The notes: generated by a model not told the origin, from the sequence alone. A stretch of 43,528 nucleotides of DNA from Gammaproteobacteria bacterium (GCA_028293745.1 JAQGOF010000056.1:1-43528), one strand, 5' to 3'; shown: positions 21,270 to 31,442, numbered from the stretch's first letter. Made by a program: numbers and translations.

Positions 21270-23540
21270 TCAGGCCGTGACCTCGGGCAGCTGCGTCGGG
21301 GTGCTATCCAGCTTCAGTTTCGTGCCGTCCTCGCTGACGGACACGTTGACCGAGCCACCGCCTACGAGCTTGCCGAACAGCAGCTCCTCGGCGAGCGGAC
21401 GCTTGATGAACTCCTGAATGAGCCGCGCCATGGGGCGTGCACCCATCTTCGGGTCGTAGCCTTTCTCGGCTATCCAGCGCCGGGCGGCATCGTCGAGCGT
21501 AATCGTCACGCCCTTCGCCTCGAGCTGCATCTCCACTTCGACGATCAGCTTGTCCACCACACGCTCGATCGTGATCGGGTCGAGCGAGGCGAACTGGATC
21601 ACCGCATCCAGGCGGTTGCGGAACTCCGGTGTGAAGATCCTGCGGATCGCTTCCATGCCGTCGCTGGTGTTGTCCGCGTTCGTAAAGCCGATGGAGGGGC
21701 GGCTCATCTCCTGCGCTCCCGCATTCGTGGTCATCACAATGATGACGTGCCGGAAATCCGCCTTGCGGCCGTTGTTGTCGGTCAGCGTGCCGTGGTCCAT
21801 GACCTGCAGCAGCAGATTGAAGACGTCCGGGTGAGCTTTCTCGACCTCGTCGAGCAGCAGCACGCAATGGGGGTGCTTGGTAATCGCCTCGGTCAGCAAT
21901 CCGCCCTGGTCGAAGCCGACATACCCGGGCGGAGCCCCGATCAGGCGCGAGACCGTGTGCCGCTCCATGTACTCCGACATGTCGAAGCGCAGGAACTCCA
22001 CGCCCATCGCGATAGCCAGCTGCCGCGTCACCTCGGTCTTGCCGACACCGGTGGGGCCTGCGAACAGGAAGCTGCCCACCGGCTTGCGCTGATCGCCCAG
22101 TCCCGAGCGCGCCATCTTGATGGCGGCCGCCAGGGACTCGATGGCCTTGTCCTGCCCGAAGATCACGAGCTTCAGATTGCGCTCGAGATTGCGCAGGACT
22201 TCGCGATCCGAGGTCGAAACGCTCTTCGGCGGAATACGTGCCATGCGGGCGACGATGTCCTCGATGTGCCGGACTTCTACGACCGGCTCGCGTTCCGCAA
22301 TCGGCTTGAGCCGCTGACGGGCACCCGCCTCGTCAACGACGTCGATTGCCTTATCAGGCAGATGCCGCTCGTTGATGTGGCGCGCAGCCAGCTCCGCCGC
22401 GGCCTTCAATGCATCGTTCGCATAGGTGATGCCGTGATGCTCTTCAAAGCGGGGCTTGAGACCCATGAGGATCTCAACGGTCTCGGCCACGGAGGGCTCG
22501 ACGACATCGATCTTCTGGAAACGCCGGGCCAGAGCATGGTCTTTCTCGAAGATGCCCCGGTATTCCTGGTAGGTGGTCGAGCCGATGCAACGGATCTCGC
22601 CGTTGGTCAGCACCGGCTTGATGAGGTTGGAGGCGTCCATGACACCGCCCGAGGCAGCGCCCGCACCAATGACCGTGTGAATCTCATCGATGAAGAGGAT
22701 GGCGCCCGGCTGCTTCTTGAGCTCGGTGATCACGCCCTTCAAGCGCTTCTCGAAGTCGCCGCGGTACTTGGTGCCCGCGATCAGCGCGCCCATGTCGAGT
22801 GCGTAGATGGTGCAGTCGGAGAGCACCTCCGGCACCTTGCCCTCAACGATCAGGCGGGCCAACCCCTCCGCTATCGCAGTCTTGCCGACGCCGGCTTCGC
22901 CTACGTACAGTGGATTGTTCTTGCGCCGGCGGCACAGGATCTCGATCGTGCGCTCGACTTCGAGCTTGCGGCCGATCAGCGGATCGATGCGCCCTTCCTG
23001 GGCCATGCGGTTCAGATTGCTGGTGTATTTCTCCAGAGCGCTACCGCCTTCGGGGTCACGCTCCCCATCCGGCTGGGCGTCTTCCTTGTCCGTGGTCTTC
23101 TCCTCGGCGATTTTCGACAGGCCATGGGAGATATAATTGACGACGTCGAGGCGTGTCACATGCTGACGATTCAGCAGGAACACGGCGTGGCTCTGTTTCT
23201 CGCTGAAGATCGCGACGAGCACGTTTGCGACGCCGACTTCCTTCTTGCCGCTCGACTGGACATGGAACACGGCTCGTTGCAACACGCGTTGGAAGCCCAA
23301 CGTCGGCTGCACTTCGCGCTCCTCGCCCTCCTCGAGCCGGGGCGTGGATTGGTCGATATGTTCTTTGAGCTCCTGCTTCAACTTGCCCAGATCGGCGCCG
23401 CACGCGCGCAGTATCTCGCGCACCTTCGGCGTATCCAGGATCGCGAGCAGCAGATGCTCGACAGTCAGGTATTCATGACGTGCCTCACGCGCCTGATGGA
23501 ACGCATCGTTGAGACAGTATTCAAGCTCGTTGGACAGCAC
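21270..23540 (-). CDS. clpA: ATP-dependent Clp protease ATP-binding subunit ClpA
   Basis: A 756-residue protein with ClpA order: Clp N domain (MLSNELEYCLNDAFHQAREARHEYLTVEHLLLAIL), first AAA+ module with GEAGVGKTAIAEGLA and LFIDEIHTVIGAG, second AAA+ module with GPTGVGKTEVTRQLA and LLLDEVEKAHPDV. The ClpP-docking tripeptide appears as Ile-Gly-Phe (RPSIGFTNADN). It unfolds substrates for ClpP and receives N-degron substrates from ClpS. The clpS gene ends 22 bp before it on the same strand, so they are cotranscribed. Usual length is about 758. Confidence 0.98.
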   Translation of the reverse strand: MLSNELEYCLNDAFHQAREARHEYLTVEHLLLAILDTPKVREILRACGADLGKLKQELKEHIDQSTPRLEEGEEREVQPTLGFQRVLQRAVFHVQSSGKKEVGVANVLVAIFSEKQSHAVFLLNRQHVTRLDVVNYISHGLSKIAEEKTTDKEDAQPDGERDPEGGSALEKYTSNLNRMAQEGRIDPLIGRKLEVERTIEILCRRRKNNPLYVGEAGVGKTAIAEGLARLIVEGKVPEVLSDCTIYALDMGALIAGTKYRGDFEKRLKGVITELKKQPGAILFIDEIHTVIGAGAASGGVMDASNLIKPVLTNGEIRCIGSTTYQEYRGIFEKDHALARRFQKIDVVEPSVAETVEILMGLKPRFEEHHGITYANDALKAAAELAARHINERHLPDKAIDVVDEAGARQRLKPIAEREPVVEVRHIEDIVARMARIPPKSVSTSDREVLRNLERNLKLVIFGQDKAIESLAAAIKMARSGLGDQRKPVGSFLFAGPTGVGKTEVTRQLAIAMGVEFLRFDMSEYMERHTVSRLIGAPPGYVGFDQGGLLTEAITKHPHCVLLLDEVEKAHPDVFNLLLQVMDHGTLTDNNGRKADFRHVIIVMTTNAGAQEMSRPSIGFTNADNTSDGMEAIRRIFTPEFRNRLDAVIQFASLDPITIERVVDKLIVEVEMQLEAKGVTITLDDAARRWIAEKGYDPKMGARPMARLIQEFIKRPLAEELLFGKLVGGGSVNVSVSEDGTKLKLDSTPTQLPEVTA

Positions 23541-23562
23541 TTTCGTCGAACCTCGTTTCAGT

Positions 23563-23883
23563 TCAGGCTTCTTCCAGTGTGCACATCAGCGGATGCTGGT
23601 GATCGCGTGCATACGTGGTCACCTGTGCCACCTTAGTTTCTGCAATCTCGTATGTGAAGACCCCGCATACGCCCTTACCCTTGGTATGGACCTCCAGCAT
23701 GATGCGAGTAGCCGTCGGCCGGTTCAGGCTGAAGAACTTTTCCAGCACATCCACCACAAACTCCATTGGGGTGTAGTCATCGTTCAGCAAGACGACCTGG
23801 TACAGCGGGGGCTGTTTGACTTGCGGCCGCGACTCCTCGACGACTACGCCGGTGTCGGGACGAGCGGGATGCGGATCGGGCAT
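23563..23883 (-). CDS. clpS: ClpS, N-degron adaptor of ClpAP
   Basis: A 106-residue protein from ATG 23883-23881 ([10 protein letters not shown]). A GTG 33 bases upstream is possible, but the shorter form matches the E. coli length. The hydrophobic N-end pocket is intact: [20 protein letters not shown] supplies the two Asp residues and Met, and [23 protein letters not shown] supplies the conserved His. It selects proteins with N-terminal Leu, Phe, Tyr or Trp and hands them to ClpA. It is the first gene of the clpS-clpA operon and is divergent from gspC. Confidence 0.96.
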   Translation of the reverse strand: MPDPHPARPDTGVVVEESRPQVKQPPLYQVVLLNDDYTPMEFVVDVLEKFFSLNRPTATRIMLEVHTKGKGVCGVFTYEIAETKVAQVTTYARDHQHPLMCTLEEA

Positions 23884-24110
23884 TACGTCTTTATATGGGT
23901 CGCCAAACGGCAACACAAGCCTGTCATGAGTGGTCGTGGTTTGCTCAACAGAAACAATTGCTTGAGAGCGTGCTCAACAGCCCCGTATGATTGCCGTAGC
24001 GTCAGGCGCAAGGCTGCATCGCGGCGCCGATGTTTGCAAGGACGCACTTGCGTTTTGAATCGTGGTCTCAATCGCTGCCCGCTTAGACTCAGTAGGACTC
24101 GCCCAAGCCC

Positions 24111-25067
24111 ATGAATGCCGCCTCCTGGCTAGAAGGACTGCCACCGCCAGACAAATGGCGCCCACTCGTGCTCGCGCACGGGCCGCGCATCGCCACCTGG
24201 GTGCTGGCGTTTGCACTCGCGGTGCAGGCGGCAGTCATCGTGACGAATCTGGCGGGTTCAAGCCGTCCACCGAAACTCCCACCCGCAAGCGTCATGCAGT
24301 CGCGGAGCCAGGGCGTGAACGTGGCTGCCATCGTGGACGCGCACCTGTGGGGCTTCACGCCGGTTGCGGCGGTTGCTCAGGATGCCGCGAATGCACCGCA
24401 GAGCAGCCTGCCGCTGGTGCTCGTTGGGATCATTTCGGACGAGGACCCGGAAAACGGGCTTGCCATCCTGGGCGAGAATGCTGCGGGCGCGAAAGTGTAT
24501 GCAGTCGGAGACAATGTACCCGGCGGCGCAAAGCTGCATAAGGTGTTCAGCGACCGGGTGATCATCAACCGGAACGGCACTCTCGAATCTTTGATGCTGC
24601 CGCGCCAGCTGCAAGCGGGCACCGCACCACCTTCGACGACCGCATTGCAAACGGAAACCCCCGTTATGGACCGGATGCGGAAACTCATCAGTGATGATCC
24701 TGGTCTGATGGCTGACATCATGCGGCCGCAACCAGTGTTCGCGCAGGGTAAGCAGAAGGGCTACCGCGTGTATCCGGGCCGCAATCGACAGGCGTTCACC
24801 CGGCTGGGATTGCGGCCGGGGGATCTGGTGATGGCCATCAACGGGACCCCTCTGGATGACCCGGCTCGCGGACAGGAAATCTTTCGCACTCTCGGTTCCT
24901 CCAGTGAGGCACACATCACAGTCATGCGCAGCGGGCAGCAGCAGGATTTGACATTGAACATAGCGCAGGTCGCGCAGGAAGCCGAAGGCATGGTCGGCCA
25001 GGGCGCAACGCCGCCCGATCAGGCGCAACCGCCGCCGCCGGTGGAGCAACCTGATACATCGCAGTAG
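24111..25067 (+). CDS. gspC: Type II secretion system protein GspC
   Basis: A 318-residue protein. One transmembrane segment (IATWVLAFALAVQAAVIVTNLAG, about 24-46) is followed by the periplasmic HR domain (VAAIVDAHLWGF, LPLVLVGIISDEDPENGLAILGENAAGAKVYAVGDNVPGGAKLHKVFSDRVIINRNGTLESL). A C-terminal PDZ domain follows (YRVYPGRNRQAFTRLGLRPGDLVMAINGTPLDDPARGQEIFRTL). GspC links the inner-membrane platform to the secretin. The tail is Pro/Gln-rich. It is the first gene of gspCDEF, 31 bp before gspD. Confidence 0.93.
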   Translation: MNAASWLEGLPPPDKWRPLVLAHGPRIATWVLAFALAVQAAVIVTNLAGSSRPPKLPPASVMQSRSQGVNVAAIVDAHLWGFTPVAAVAQDAANAPQSSLPLVLVGIISDEDPENGLAILGENAAGAKVYAVGDNVPGGAKLHKVFSDRVIINRNGTLESLMLPRQLQAGTAPPSTTALQTETPVMDRMRKLISDDPGLMADIMRPQPVFAQGKQKGYRVYPGRNRQAFTRLGLRPGDLVMAINGTPLDDPARGQEIFRTLGSSSEAHITVMRSGQQQDLTLNIAQVAQEAEGMVGQGATPPDQAQPPPPVEQPDTSQ

Positions 25068-25098
25068 CGCCGGCTCGCCGGCCCCGGGGGAATTTCTA

Positions 25099-27330
25099 GT
25101 GAATTGTTTTCGTTTCATCGTCCGCTGCGCGCCGGTGCTGATCGCGATGGTATCCATCGCGTCCGCACAGCAGGCCGGGCGCATTACGCCGAACTTCAAA
25201 GACGCGGACATCACGCAGATCACGGAAGCGGTCGCAGCAGCGACAGGAAAGAACTTCATCGTCGATCCACGCGTTCGAGCCCAGGTAACGATGATCTCGT
25301 CGACGCCGATGTCGCCGGCGGCATTCTACGAAGCCTATCTTGCGATCCTGCAGGTGCACGGCTTCATTGCCGTCCAGGCCGGCGAGGTCATCAAGATCCT
25401 CCCCGATGCGAATGCGCGCCAGATTCCTTCGATCGATCTGCCGGACCATGTCAGCGCGACCTCTGATGAGATCGTCACCCAGGTCATCGACGTCAAGAAC
25501 GTCAGTGCGGCCCAGTTGGTGCCCATACTGCGCCCACTGATCCCGCAATACGGCCAGCTGGCAGCCTACCCCGCTTCCAACATCCTGATCATCTCGGATC
25601 GGGCCAACAACGTTAACCGCATCATCCGCATCATCCGCCGGATCGACCAGGTCGGCGATCAGGACGTGGAAGTCATCCCGCTGCAAAACGCTTCGTCGGC
25701 GGAAATCGTGCGCGTCATCAACTCCCTGTACCAGGGACAAGCCGCGGCCGAAGGCGGCATGGCAGCCAAGGTAGTGGCCGACGACCGATCCAACAGCGTG
25801 CTGGTCGGTGGCGATCAATCGCAGCGCCTGCGGATTCGGGCCCTGATCGCGCATCTGGACACTCCGCTGGAGGCAGGTGGCGACACGCAGGTACGTTATC
25901 TGCGTTACGCGGACGCGGAAAAGATAGCCCCCAAGCTGAAAGAGCAGATCACCGGTGTGGCGCAGGCCGCTGGTGGCGCTGCGGGCGGCGCTGGAGCTGC
26001 CGCTTCTCCCCAGGCGCAGGCTGAAAAGAACGCCATGGTCTGGGCAGATCCGCAGAACAACGCGCTGGTGATCACGGCTCCTCCAAAAATCATGCGCGCG
26101 ATCATGGGCATCGTTGACAAGCTGGACATCCGCCGCCGGCAGGTGCTCGTGGAAGCGCTCATCGTCGAGGTCAATGCGACGAAGACCGCGGAGTTGGGTG
26201 TGAATTGGGCGGAGTTCAGCCAGGGCAACGGCACCGTGCCCGCTGCCTCATTCGTGAGCCCCGTGGGAGGATCTTCGATTGTCGATCTCGCCGGGAATGT
26301 CAGCGCCATCGCGAACAACTCCGCGAATGCCACACTTCCTGCCGGCACGACAGTCGCCATCGGAAAGCTTGCCGCAGGGGGCCTGAACTTCGCGGCGATG
26401 ATCCGGGCCATTCGCAACGATACGGATACCAACGTGATTGCGACTCCCTCCACCATCACAATGGACAACCAGGAGGCGGAGATCAAAGTCGCGCAGGAAA
26501 TCCCCTTCATCACCGGCTCGTTCACCAATACGGGCGCGACCAACGGCGCGACCAACCCGTTCCAGACCGTGCAACGCCAGGAAGTCGGCACCATTCTCAA
26601 AGTGACTCCCACGATCGCCGCCGAGGGCAATTCGGTGGTCATGAAGATTTCCATCGAGAGCTCCAGTGTCGGTGCCCCGGTGTCCAACGTGGACATCACG
26701 ACCAACAAGCGCACGATCACCACCAACGTTCTGATCGAAGACGGCGGGATCGTGGTGCTCGGCGGCCTGATCGAGAACCGGTCGTCGAAAGGCGAGTCGA
26801 AGGTGCCGTTCCTCGGCAGCATTCCGCTGATCGGCCTGGCATTCAAGACCCGCACGGCCGGTTCCACCAAGAACAACCTCATGATGTTCATCCGGCCGAA
26901 GATCCTGCGCGACGACGCACAGGCCGCGTACCAGACGGACTCGAAATACAACTACATGATCGACCAGGAGCGGTCCTACAACAGGCCTGAGCTGTTACCC
27001 GTCATACCCGGGGTCAAGAAGCCCTTGCTGCCTCCAGCGCCGCCGCCGCCCCCCCCTGGCAGCGGCAGCGACCAGGCAGGTGCATCGCCCGACGAAAGGG
27101 CGGCACAGGCCAGGAAGCAGGCGGAAGCCGAGGCCGAAGCACGGAAACACCCGCAACCGGCCAACAAGCCCGGCGCGTCACAACCCCCCGGTTACGCCAC
27201 TCCCCCGGAGGGCGCGACGACCCACCCTGAGGGTGAGCCGCCGTATGCAACCGAGCGGCCGGGTGTGCTCATGCCACCGACAACACCGCCGCCGCCGCCC
27301 ACTACACCACCTGAGGGAGGCCACCCGTGA
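25099..27330 (+). CDS. gspD: Type II secretion system secretin GspD
   Basis: A 743-residue protein with a GTG start and a signal peptide ([20 protein letters not shown]). The N0 domain ([31 protein letters not shown]) and repeated N1-N3 domains ([54 protein letters not shown]) precede the secretin core ([79 protein letters not shown]). It forms the outer-membrane gate. The last 90 residues are unusually rich in Pro, Ala and Gly. Its stop overlaps the gspE start (GTGA). Confidence 0.96.
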   Translation: MNCFRFIVRCAPVLIAMVSIASAQQAGRITPNFKDADITQITEAVAAATGKNFIVDPRVRAQVTMISSTPMSPAAFYEAYLAILQVHGFIAVQAGEVIKILPDANARQIPSIDLPDHVSATSDEIVTQVIDVKNVSAAQLVPILRPLIPQYGQLAAYPASNILIISDRANNVNRIIRIIRRIDQVGDQDVEVIPLQNASSAEIVRVINSLYQGQAAAEGGMAAKVVADDRSNSVLVGGDQSQRLRIRALIAHLDTPLEAGGDTQVRYLRYADAEKIAPKLKEQITGVAQAAGGAAGGAGAAASPQAQAEKNAMVWADPQNNALVITAPPKIMRAIMGIVDKLDIRRRQVLVEALIVEVNATKTAELGVNWAEFSQGNGTVPAASFVSPVGGSSIVDLAGNVSAIANNSANATLPAGTTVAIGKLAAGGLNFAAMIRAIRNDTDTNVIATPSTITMDNQEAEIKVAQEIPFITGSFTNTGATNGATNPFQTVQRQEVGTILKVTPTIAAEGNSVVMKISIESSSVGAPVSNVDITTNKRTITTNVLIEDGGIVVLGGLIENRSSKGESKVPFLGSIPLIGLAFKTRTAGSTKNNLMMFIRPKILRDDAQAAYQTDSKYNYMIDQERSYNRPELLPVIPGVKKPLLPPAPPPPPPGSGSDQAGASPDERAAQARKQAEAEAEARKHPQPANKPGASQPPGYATPPEGATTHPEGEPPYATERPGVLMPPTTPPPPPTTPPEGGHP

Positions 27331-28829
27331 ACGACGCCGCAGTCGCTGAGGCACCTGCGGCCACACCGGTTGACCGCAGGCCATCCTTCGCTTTCGCGAA
27401 GCGCCACGGCGTGCTCGTGAAGCGCGTTGTGGAAGGCGTTGCGGAGTGTGCCTGCCGTGAGAACGCTGCGCCGCTCGCAATCGCCGAGGTGCGCCGATAC
27501 ATGCGCGTGCCGCTCAAACTCGAGCGCGTACCCGAAGCGGAATTCGACACCCTGCTGCGACTGGCCTACGAAGGCGGCTCGTACACGATGCAGGCCGTCG
27601 AGGGCCTCGATGAGACTACCGATCTTGCGCACCTGGCGCAGGACCTGCCTGAGCAGGCTGACCTGCTCGACAGCGATGACGATGCGCCGATCATCCGGCT
27701 GATCAACGCTGTGTTGACGCAGGCAGTCAGAGAGAACGCATCCGACATACACGTCGAGCCGTTCGAGAACCGCCTCGTCATCCGCTTCCGCGTGGATGGA
27801 ATACTGCGCGAGGTGTTGCAATCCAAGCGTGCTGTCGCACCGTTGGTCGTTTCGCGCCTCAAAGTCATGTCGAAGCTCGACATCGCCGAGAAACGGCTGC
27901 CACAGGACGGGCGCATCAGCCTGAGAATTGCGGGCCGGGCGGTCGATATTCGCGTGTCCACCATCCCCTCGGGGCACGGCGAGCGGGTGGTGCTGCGTAT
28001 CCTGGACAAGCAGGCAGGCCGGCTCGACCTGGGCGCGCTGGGCATGGTCTCCCAGATCGAGTCACTCATTGACGAGCTGATCCACAAGCCGCACGGAATT
28101 CTGCTGGTCACGGGCCCCACCGGCTCGGGCAAGACGACGACCCTGTACGCGGGCCTCGAGCGCCTGAACGACAACACACGCAACATCATGACGGTCGAGG
28201 ATCCGATCGAGTACTACATCGACGGTATCGGCCAGACACAGGTCAACAGCAAGGTCGAAATGACCTTCGCGCGCGGCCTGCGCGCCATCCTTCGCCAGGA
28301 TCCTGATGTGGTGATGGTCGGAGAGATCCGTGACCTGGAGACGGCACAGATCGCCGTGCAGGCGAGCTTGACCGGTCACATGGTGCTTTCAACCCTGCAT
28401 ACCAACACTGCGTCGGGCGCGATGACCCGCTTGCGTGACATGGGTATCGAGCCGTTCCTGCTCTCGTCGAGCCTCGTCGGAGTACTGGCGCAACGCCTCG
28501 TGCGTGTGCTCAATCCGCAGAGCAAACAACCTTTTCAGGCGGGCGAGTATGAGCGGCGGCTCCTCAACCTGCGTCCCGAGGACCCCTCACCTGTCCTGTA
28601 TCGTCCGGGCCGGGACGGCGGCAGTGGTTACCGTGGCCGTTCAGGCATCTACGAACTGATCGTAGTCGACGATCAGATGCGCACCATGATTCACGATGGC
28701 GCGAGCGAACAGGAGCTGGAGAGATATGCCCGCAACGCCACCCCATCCATTCGCGACGATGGTCGCGCGAAGGTGCTCCGCGGTGAAACAACGATCGAGG
28801 AAGTGCTGAGGGTGACGCGCGAGGATTGA
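27327..28829 (+). CDS. gspE: Type II secretion system ATPase GspE
   Basis: A 500-residue secretion ATPase with a GTG start. An N-terminal GspL-binding-like domain is followed by the core with [23 protein letters not shown], Walker [17 protein letters not shown] (about 262), the Asp-box region [19 protein letters not shown], Walker [19 protein letters not shown] and the His box [14 protein letters not shown]. The expected C-terminal CxxC...CxxC zinc module is missing. Its first pair is replaced by Asn396 and Ser399 (VLNPQSK), and the second pair by PGRDGGSG just before [10 protein letters not shown]. The enzyme powers pseudopilus assembly from the cytoplasm. It is coupled to gspD and lies 46 bp before gspF. 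Confidence 0.95.
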   Translation: MNDAAVAEAPAATPVDRRPSFAFAKRHGVLVKRVVEGVAECACRENAAPLAIAEVRRYMRVPLKLERVPEAEFDTLLRLAYEGGSYTMQAVEGLDETTDLAHLAQDLPEQADLLDSDDDAPIIRLINAVLTQAVRENASDIHVEPFENRLVIRFRVDGILREVLQSKRAVAPLVVSRLKVMSKLDIAEKRLPQDGRISLRIAGRAVDIRVSTIPSGHGERVVLRILDKQAGRLDLGALGMVSQIESLIDELIHKPHGILLVTGPTGSGKTTTLYAGLERLNDNTRNIMTVEDPIEYYIDGIGQTQVNSKVEMTFARGLRAILRQDPDVVMVGEIRDLETAQIAVQASLTGHMVLSTLHTNTASGAMTRLRDMGIEPFLLSSSLVGVLAQRLVRVLNPQSKQPFQAGEYERRLLNLRPEDPSPVLYRPGRDGGSGYRGRSGIYELIVVDDQMRTMIHDGASEQELERYARNATPSIRDDGRAKVLRGETTIEEVLRVTRED

Positions 28830-28875
28830 GTAGACTTAGAATGTCGCTCGACTCGCGCCAGGACCACGGCTTTTC

Positions 28876-30090
28876 ATGGGTGCATTTGAATACACAGCTC
28901 TAGACAACGGTGGCAAGGAACGCAAGGGCATCCTCGAAGGTGATACGCCCCGGCATATACGCCAGCTTTTGCGCGAGAAACAGCTTCTGCCGGTCACCGT
29001 CAACGAGGTGGCCCAGAAGGAAGCCAAGCGCCAGCGCTCGTTCTCGCTGACACGGGGTGTCTCTACCGGGGACTTGTCGCTCTTCACCCGCCAGTTGGCC
29101 ACGTTGGTGCGCGCGGGACTTCCTCTCGAAGAATCCCTGTTGGCGGTGTCACAGCAGACCGAGAAGCCCCGGGTTCAAAGCATCATTCTGGGGGTTCGTG
29201 CCCGAGTGATGGAGGGCCATCCGCTTGCGGATGGTCTGGCCGAGTTTCCGCGCGTATTTCCCGAGATCTATCGTTCCACAGTCGCGGCGGGCGAACAGTC
29301 AGGCAAGCTCGACGGTATCCTGGAACGGCTTGCCGACTACACCGAAGGGCGTGAGCAGATCCGGCAGAAGATTCTCGCGGCGATGCTGTACCCGATCGTG
29401 CTGTCGGTCATGTGTTTTGCAATCGTCTGTGGCCTGATGGTCTACGTGGTACCCAAGGTGGTCGCGGTCTTCGAATCCGCCAAAGGCAAGCTGCCCCTGA
29501 TCACGCAGATACTCATCGCGACCAGCGATTTCGTCCGCAACTACGGCATCTACATGCTGGTCGGCGCCGGCCTCGCCCTGTTCCTGTTCAGGCGCTGGCT
29601 GAGCAATCCGGCCAACAGACGGATCTGGCATCGCGCGCAGTTGCGCATGCCCATGGTTGGTAAGCTGTCACGCGGTTTTAACACAGCGCGGTTCACGCGA
29701 ACTTTCAGCATTCTGTCTGCAAGCTCTGTCCCCGTGCTGGAAGCGCTGCGGATTGCCGGGGAAGTGGTGACAAACCTCCCCATGCGCGATGCCGTTGCGG
29801 AGGCGGCGGCGCGCGTGCGTGAAGGAGCAGCCATCGGCCGCTCCCTGGGCGTCAGCAAGCTGTTTCCGCCCATGACCATCCATCTGATCTCCAGCGGTGA
29901 ATCCAGCGGTGAGCTGGAAAACATGCTGGAACGTGCTGCGATCGCGCAGGAAAGGGAGCTGGATGGCCTCCTGGCGGGCATGGTGGGCCTGCTGGGGCCG
30001 ATGCTCATCGTGGGCATGGGCGGCTTCGTGATGGCCATCGTATTCGCCATGCTGCTGCCCATCTTCGAGATGAACCAGCTCATCAAGTGA
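28876..30090 (+). CDS. gspF: Type II secretion system inner-membrane protein GspF
   Basis: A 404-residue protein opening with FEYTALDNGGKERKGILEGD, which is typical of GspF/PilC. Two repeated T2SSF domains are present (LFTRQLATLVRAGLPLEESLLAV... and FTRTFSILSASSVPVLEALRIAG...). Three transmembrane segments lie near residues 171-194, 217-237 and the C-terminus (LLGPMLIVGMGGFVMAIVFAMLLPIFEMNQ). It is the polytopic platform protein around which GspE turns. No gspG-gspN genes follow; the operon ends in a palindrome-rich gap. Confidence 0.95.
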   Translation: MGAFEYTALDNGGKERKGILEGDTPRHIRQLLREKQLLPVTVNEVAQKEAKRQRSFSLTRGVSTGDLSLFTRQLATLVRAGLPLEESLLAVSQQTEKPRVQSIILGVRARVMEGHPLADGLAEFPRVFPEIYRSTVAAGEQSGKLDGILERLADYTEGREQIRQKILAAMLYPIVLSVMCFAIVCGLMVYVVPKVVAVFESAKGKLPLITQILIATSDFVRNYGIYMLVGAGLALFLFRRWLSNPANRRIWHRAQLRMPMVGKLSRGFNTARFTRTFSILSASSVPVLEALRIAGEVVTNLPMRDAVAEAAARVREGAAIGRSLGVSKLFPPMTIHLISSGESSGELENMLERAAIAQERELDGLLAGMVGLLGPMLIVGMGGFVMAIVFAMLLPIFEMNQLIK

Positions 30091-30101
30091 ACTGGGCCGT
30101 T

Positions 30102-30209
30102 GCTTCGGTGCGCCCATTGATTTAAGTTCGCGCCGTCTTTTTCGCTCTTCTTCGGCGCGCTTCGCGCCGTTACATTTCGGGGGGTGCGACGCATGCGTCG
30201 CACCGAAGC
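30102..30209. repeat. Palindrome-rich intergenic segment after gspF
   Basis: Three nested symmetries lie in the 160-base gap after gspF. GCTTCGGTGCG at 30102-30112 is repeated inverted at 30199-30209. CGGCGCG-CTT-CGCGCCG forms a hairpin at 30153-30169. A perfect 22-base palindrome centred on GCATGC spans 30183-30204. It looks like a REP-type dispersed element or a complex transcript end for the gsp operon. No T-run follows any of the stems. Confidence 0.5.
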
Positions 30210-30251
30210 GCCCCACAGGAGAGTTGCGCGCAGCGCTAACGAGTGTTCCGC

Positions 30252-30539
30252 ATGAGCGAGAAACCCGAATCAGACGAATTCGAAGACGAAGAGGCCGATG
30301 AGCCGGTGGTCGGAGATGCCGATGTGGATCTCGATCAAGTCATCAAGGACCTCGACATGGCCAAGCGCCGGGGTCAGAAGGCTGGCGATCCCGCGTGGCG
30401 CCGGCTTGAGCGGCTGCTCGAAGACAAGCGCACCGCCGAGCTCACCAGCGACTTCGAAGACTACGACATCGGCGCGGATGACGAAGACGGCGAAGGGTCT
30501 TCGGGTAAGGCCCGGCGCCGACCCCCTGCTTTGGAGTGA
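30252..30539 (+). CDS. Small highly acidic protein, hypothetical
   Basis: A 95-residue protein starting MSEKPESDEFEDEE; a GTG three codons upstream is an alternative. It is strongly acidic at both ends, with a basic middle (MAKRRGQKAGDPAWRRLERLLEDKRTAELTSDFEDYDI). The pattern of a short helical Arg-rich segment followed by an acidic FEDYDI-type end recalls the PA3496 family of small putative envelope-integrity proteins, but the resemblance is loose. No signal peptide or membrane segment is present. It is convergent with the GntR regulator, six bases away. Function unknown. Confidence 0.65.
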   Translation: MSEKPESDEFEDEEADEPVVGDADVDLDQVIKDLDMAKRRGQKAGDPAWRRLERLLEDKRTAELTSDFEDYDIGADDEDGEGSSGKARRRPPALE

Positions 30540-30545
30540 GCCCCC

Positions 30546-31442
30546 CTATTGGAAGCGCGGTCGGACCCGGCTCGAGCCCAGCAGGTGACGCCACAGGAGC
30601 GTCGCAGCATGCTCCCGCTCGCCTGCCATCAGGCGGTCCAGGATGGCTACGTGCTCGCTGCATGAGACGCGCATCCGCTCGGTGCCGAAGACCGCTATAT
30701 AGCTGAAAAAGCGCCTCAGGCGGTTCTGGTTGATCACCGCCTGCTCCAGAAACCGGTTTCGCGAGCAGCCCGCGATGAACTCGTGGAATTCGGCATTCAG
30801 CTCGAAGAACTTGATACTGCTCAGCTTCTCGAGCCCATCAGCCAACAGGGCCACATGCGTCTGCCGCAGCCGTTGGGCGCGCGCCTTGTCCAGCCGGAAG
30901 CTCGGTTCCAGGACGCACGCCGGCTCGATCAGGAGGCGAAACCGGTAACTGTCCTCGTGCAGCTGCGTGGCATTGATGGCAGGCAGGAAACGCCAGCCAT
31001 TGCCGCTGCGGCGCTCGATCACATTGTCCTGAACCAGGCCGTTCAAAACACGGGCCAGCGCCCCTCGGGCAACTCCGTACCGCCGCATGAGATCCGTTTC
31101 CGACACACTGTCCGGCAAATTGCCGGCAAATCGATCGGCTGCCATGCGTTGCACCAGCCTGTCATCGTCGCTAGCAAAGTCAGCGTAGGGCTCGAGGTCT
31201 TGATCGCGGACGGCGCGCTTTAAGACATAACCTCTTCGGGGCACCACATTGAGCAGACCGCGTGTGGACAACACGGCGAGTGCGCCACGGACTGGCGTTC
31301 GCGAAACGCCGAAGGTCTGCGCGAGTGCATTCTCGCTCAGCCACGCCCCGGGCCCAAATCCCCGCTCTCGCGCGTGGATCAGGATGCGCCCGGCAAGACG
31401 CGTTTGAAGACCCCTGTTGACCGCTCGGCGTTTGTCCGCCAT
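30546..31442 (-). CDS. GntR-family (FadR/FCD) transcriptional regulator with two winged-helix domains
   Basis: A 298-residue protein from ATG 31442-31440 (MADKRRAVNRG); a GTG nine bases upstream is possible. A GntR winged helix (about 10-75; LSENALAQTFGVSRTPVRGALAVLSTRGLL) is followed by a second winged-helix-like segment (about 92-156; VSETDLMRRYGVARGALARVLNGLVQDNVIERR). An FCD ligand-binding domain (about 160-290) has YRFRLLIEPACVLEPSF, ELNAEFHEFIAGCSRN and SEHVAILDRLMAGE. FCD domains usually bind metal and an organic acid; the first ligand is Asn here where Asp is common. Usual single-HTH members have about 230 residues, so the second HTH explains the length. It is not next to any metabolic operon, so its effector is unknown. 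Confidence 0.88.
   Translation of the reverse strand: MADKRRAVNRGLQTRLAGRILIHARERGFGPGAWLSENALAQTFGVSRTPVRGALAVLSTRGLLNVVPRRGYVLKRAVRDQDLEPYADFASDDDRLVQRMAADRFAGNLPDSVSETDLMRRYGVARGALARVLNGLVQDNVIERRSGNGWRFLPAINATQLHEDSYRFRLLIEPACVLEPSFRLDKARAQRLRQTHVALLADGLEKLSSIKFFELNAEFHEFIAGCSRNRFLEQAVINQNRLRRFFSYIAVFGTERMRVSCSEHVAILDRLMAGEREHAATLLWRHLLGSSRVRPRFQ

Noticed and set aside
21747..23636. Long open frame (629 codons) on the plus strand across clpA
   Set aside because: Antisense shadow of clpA; the translation has no recognisable domain.
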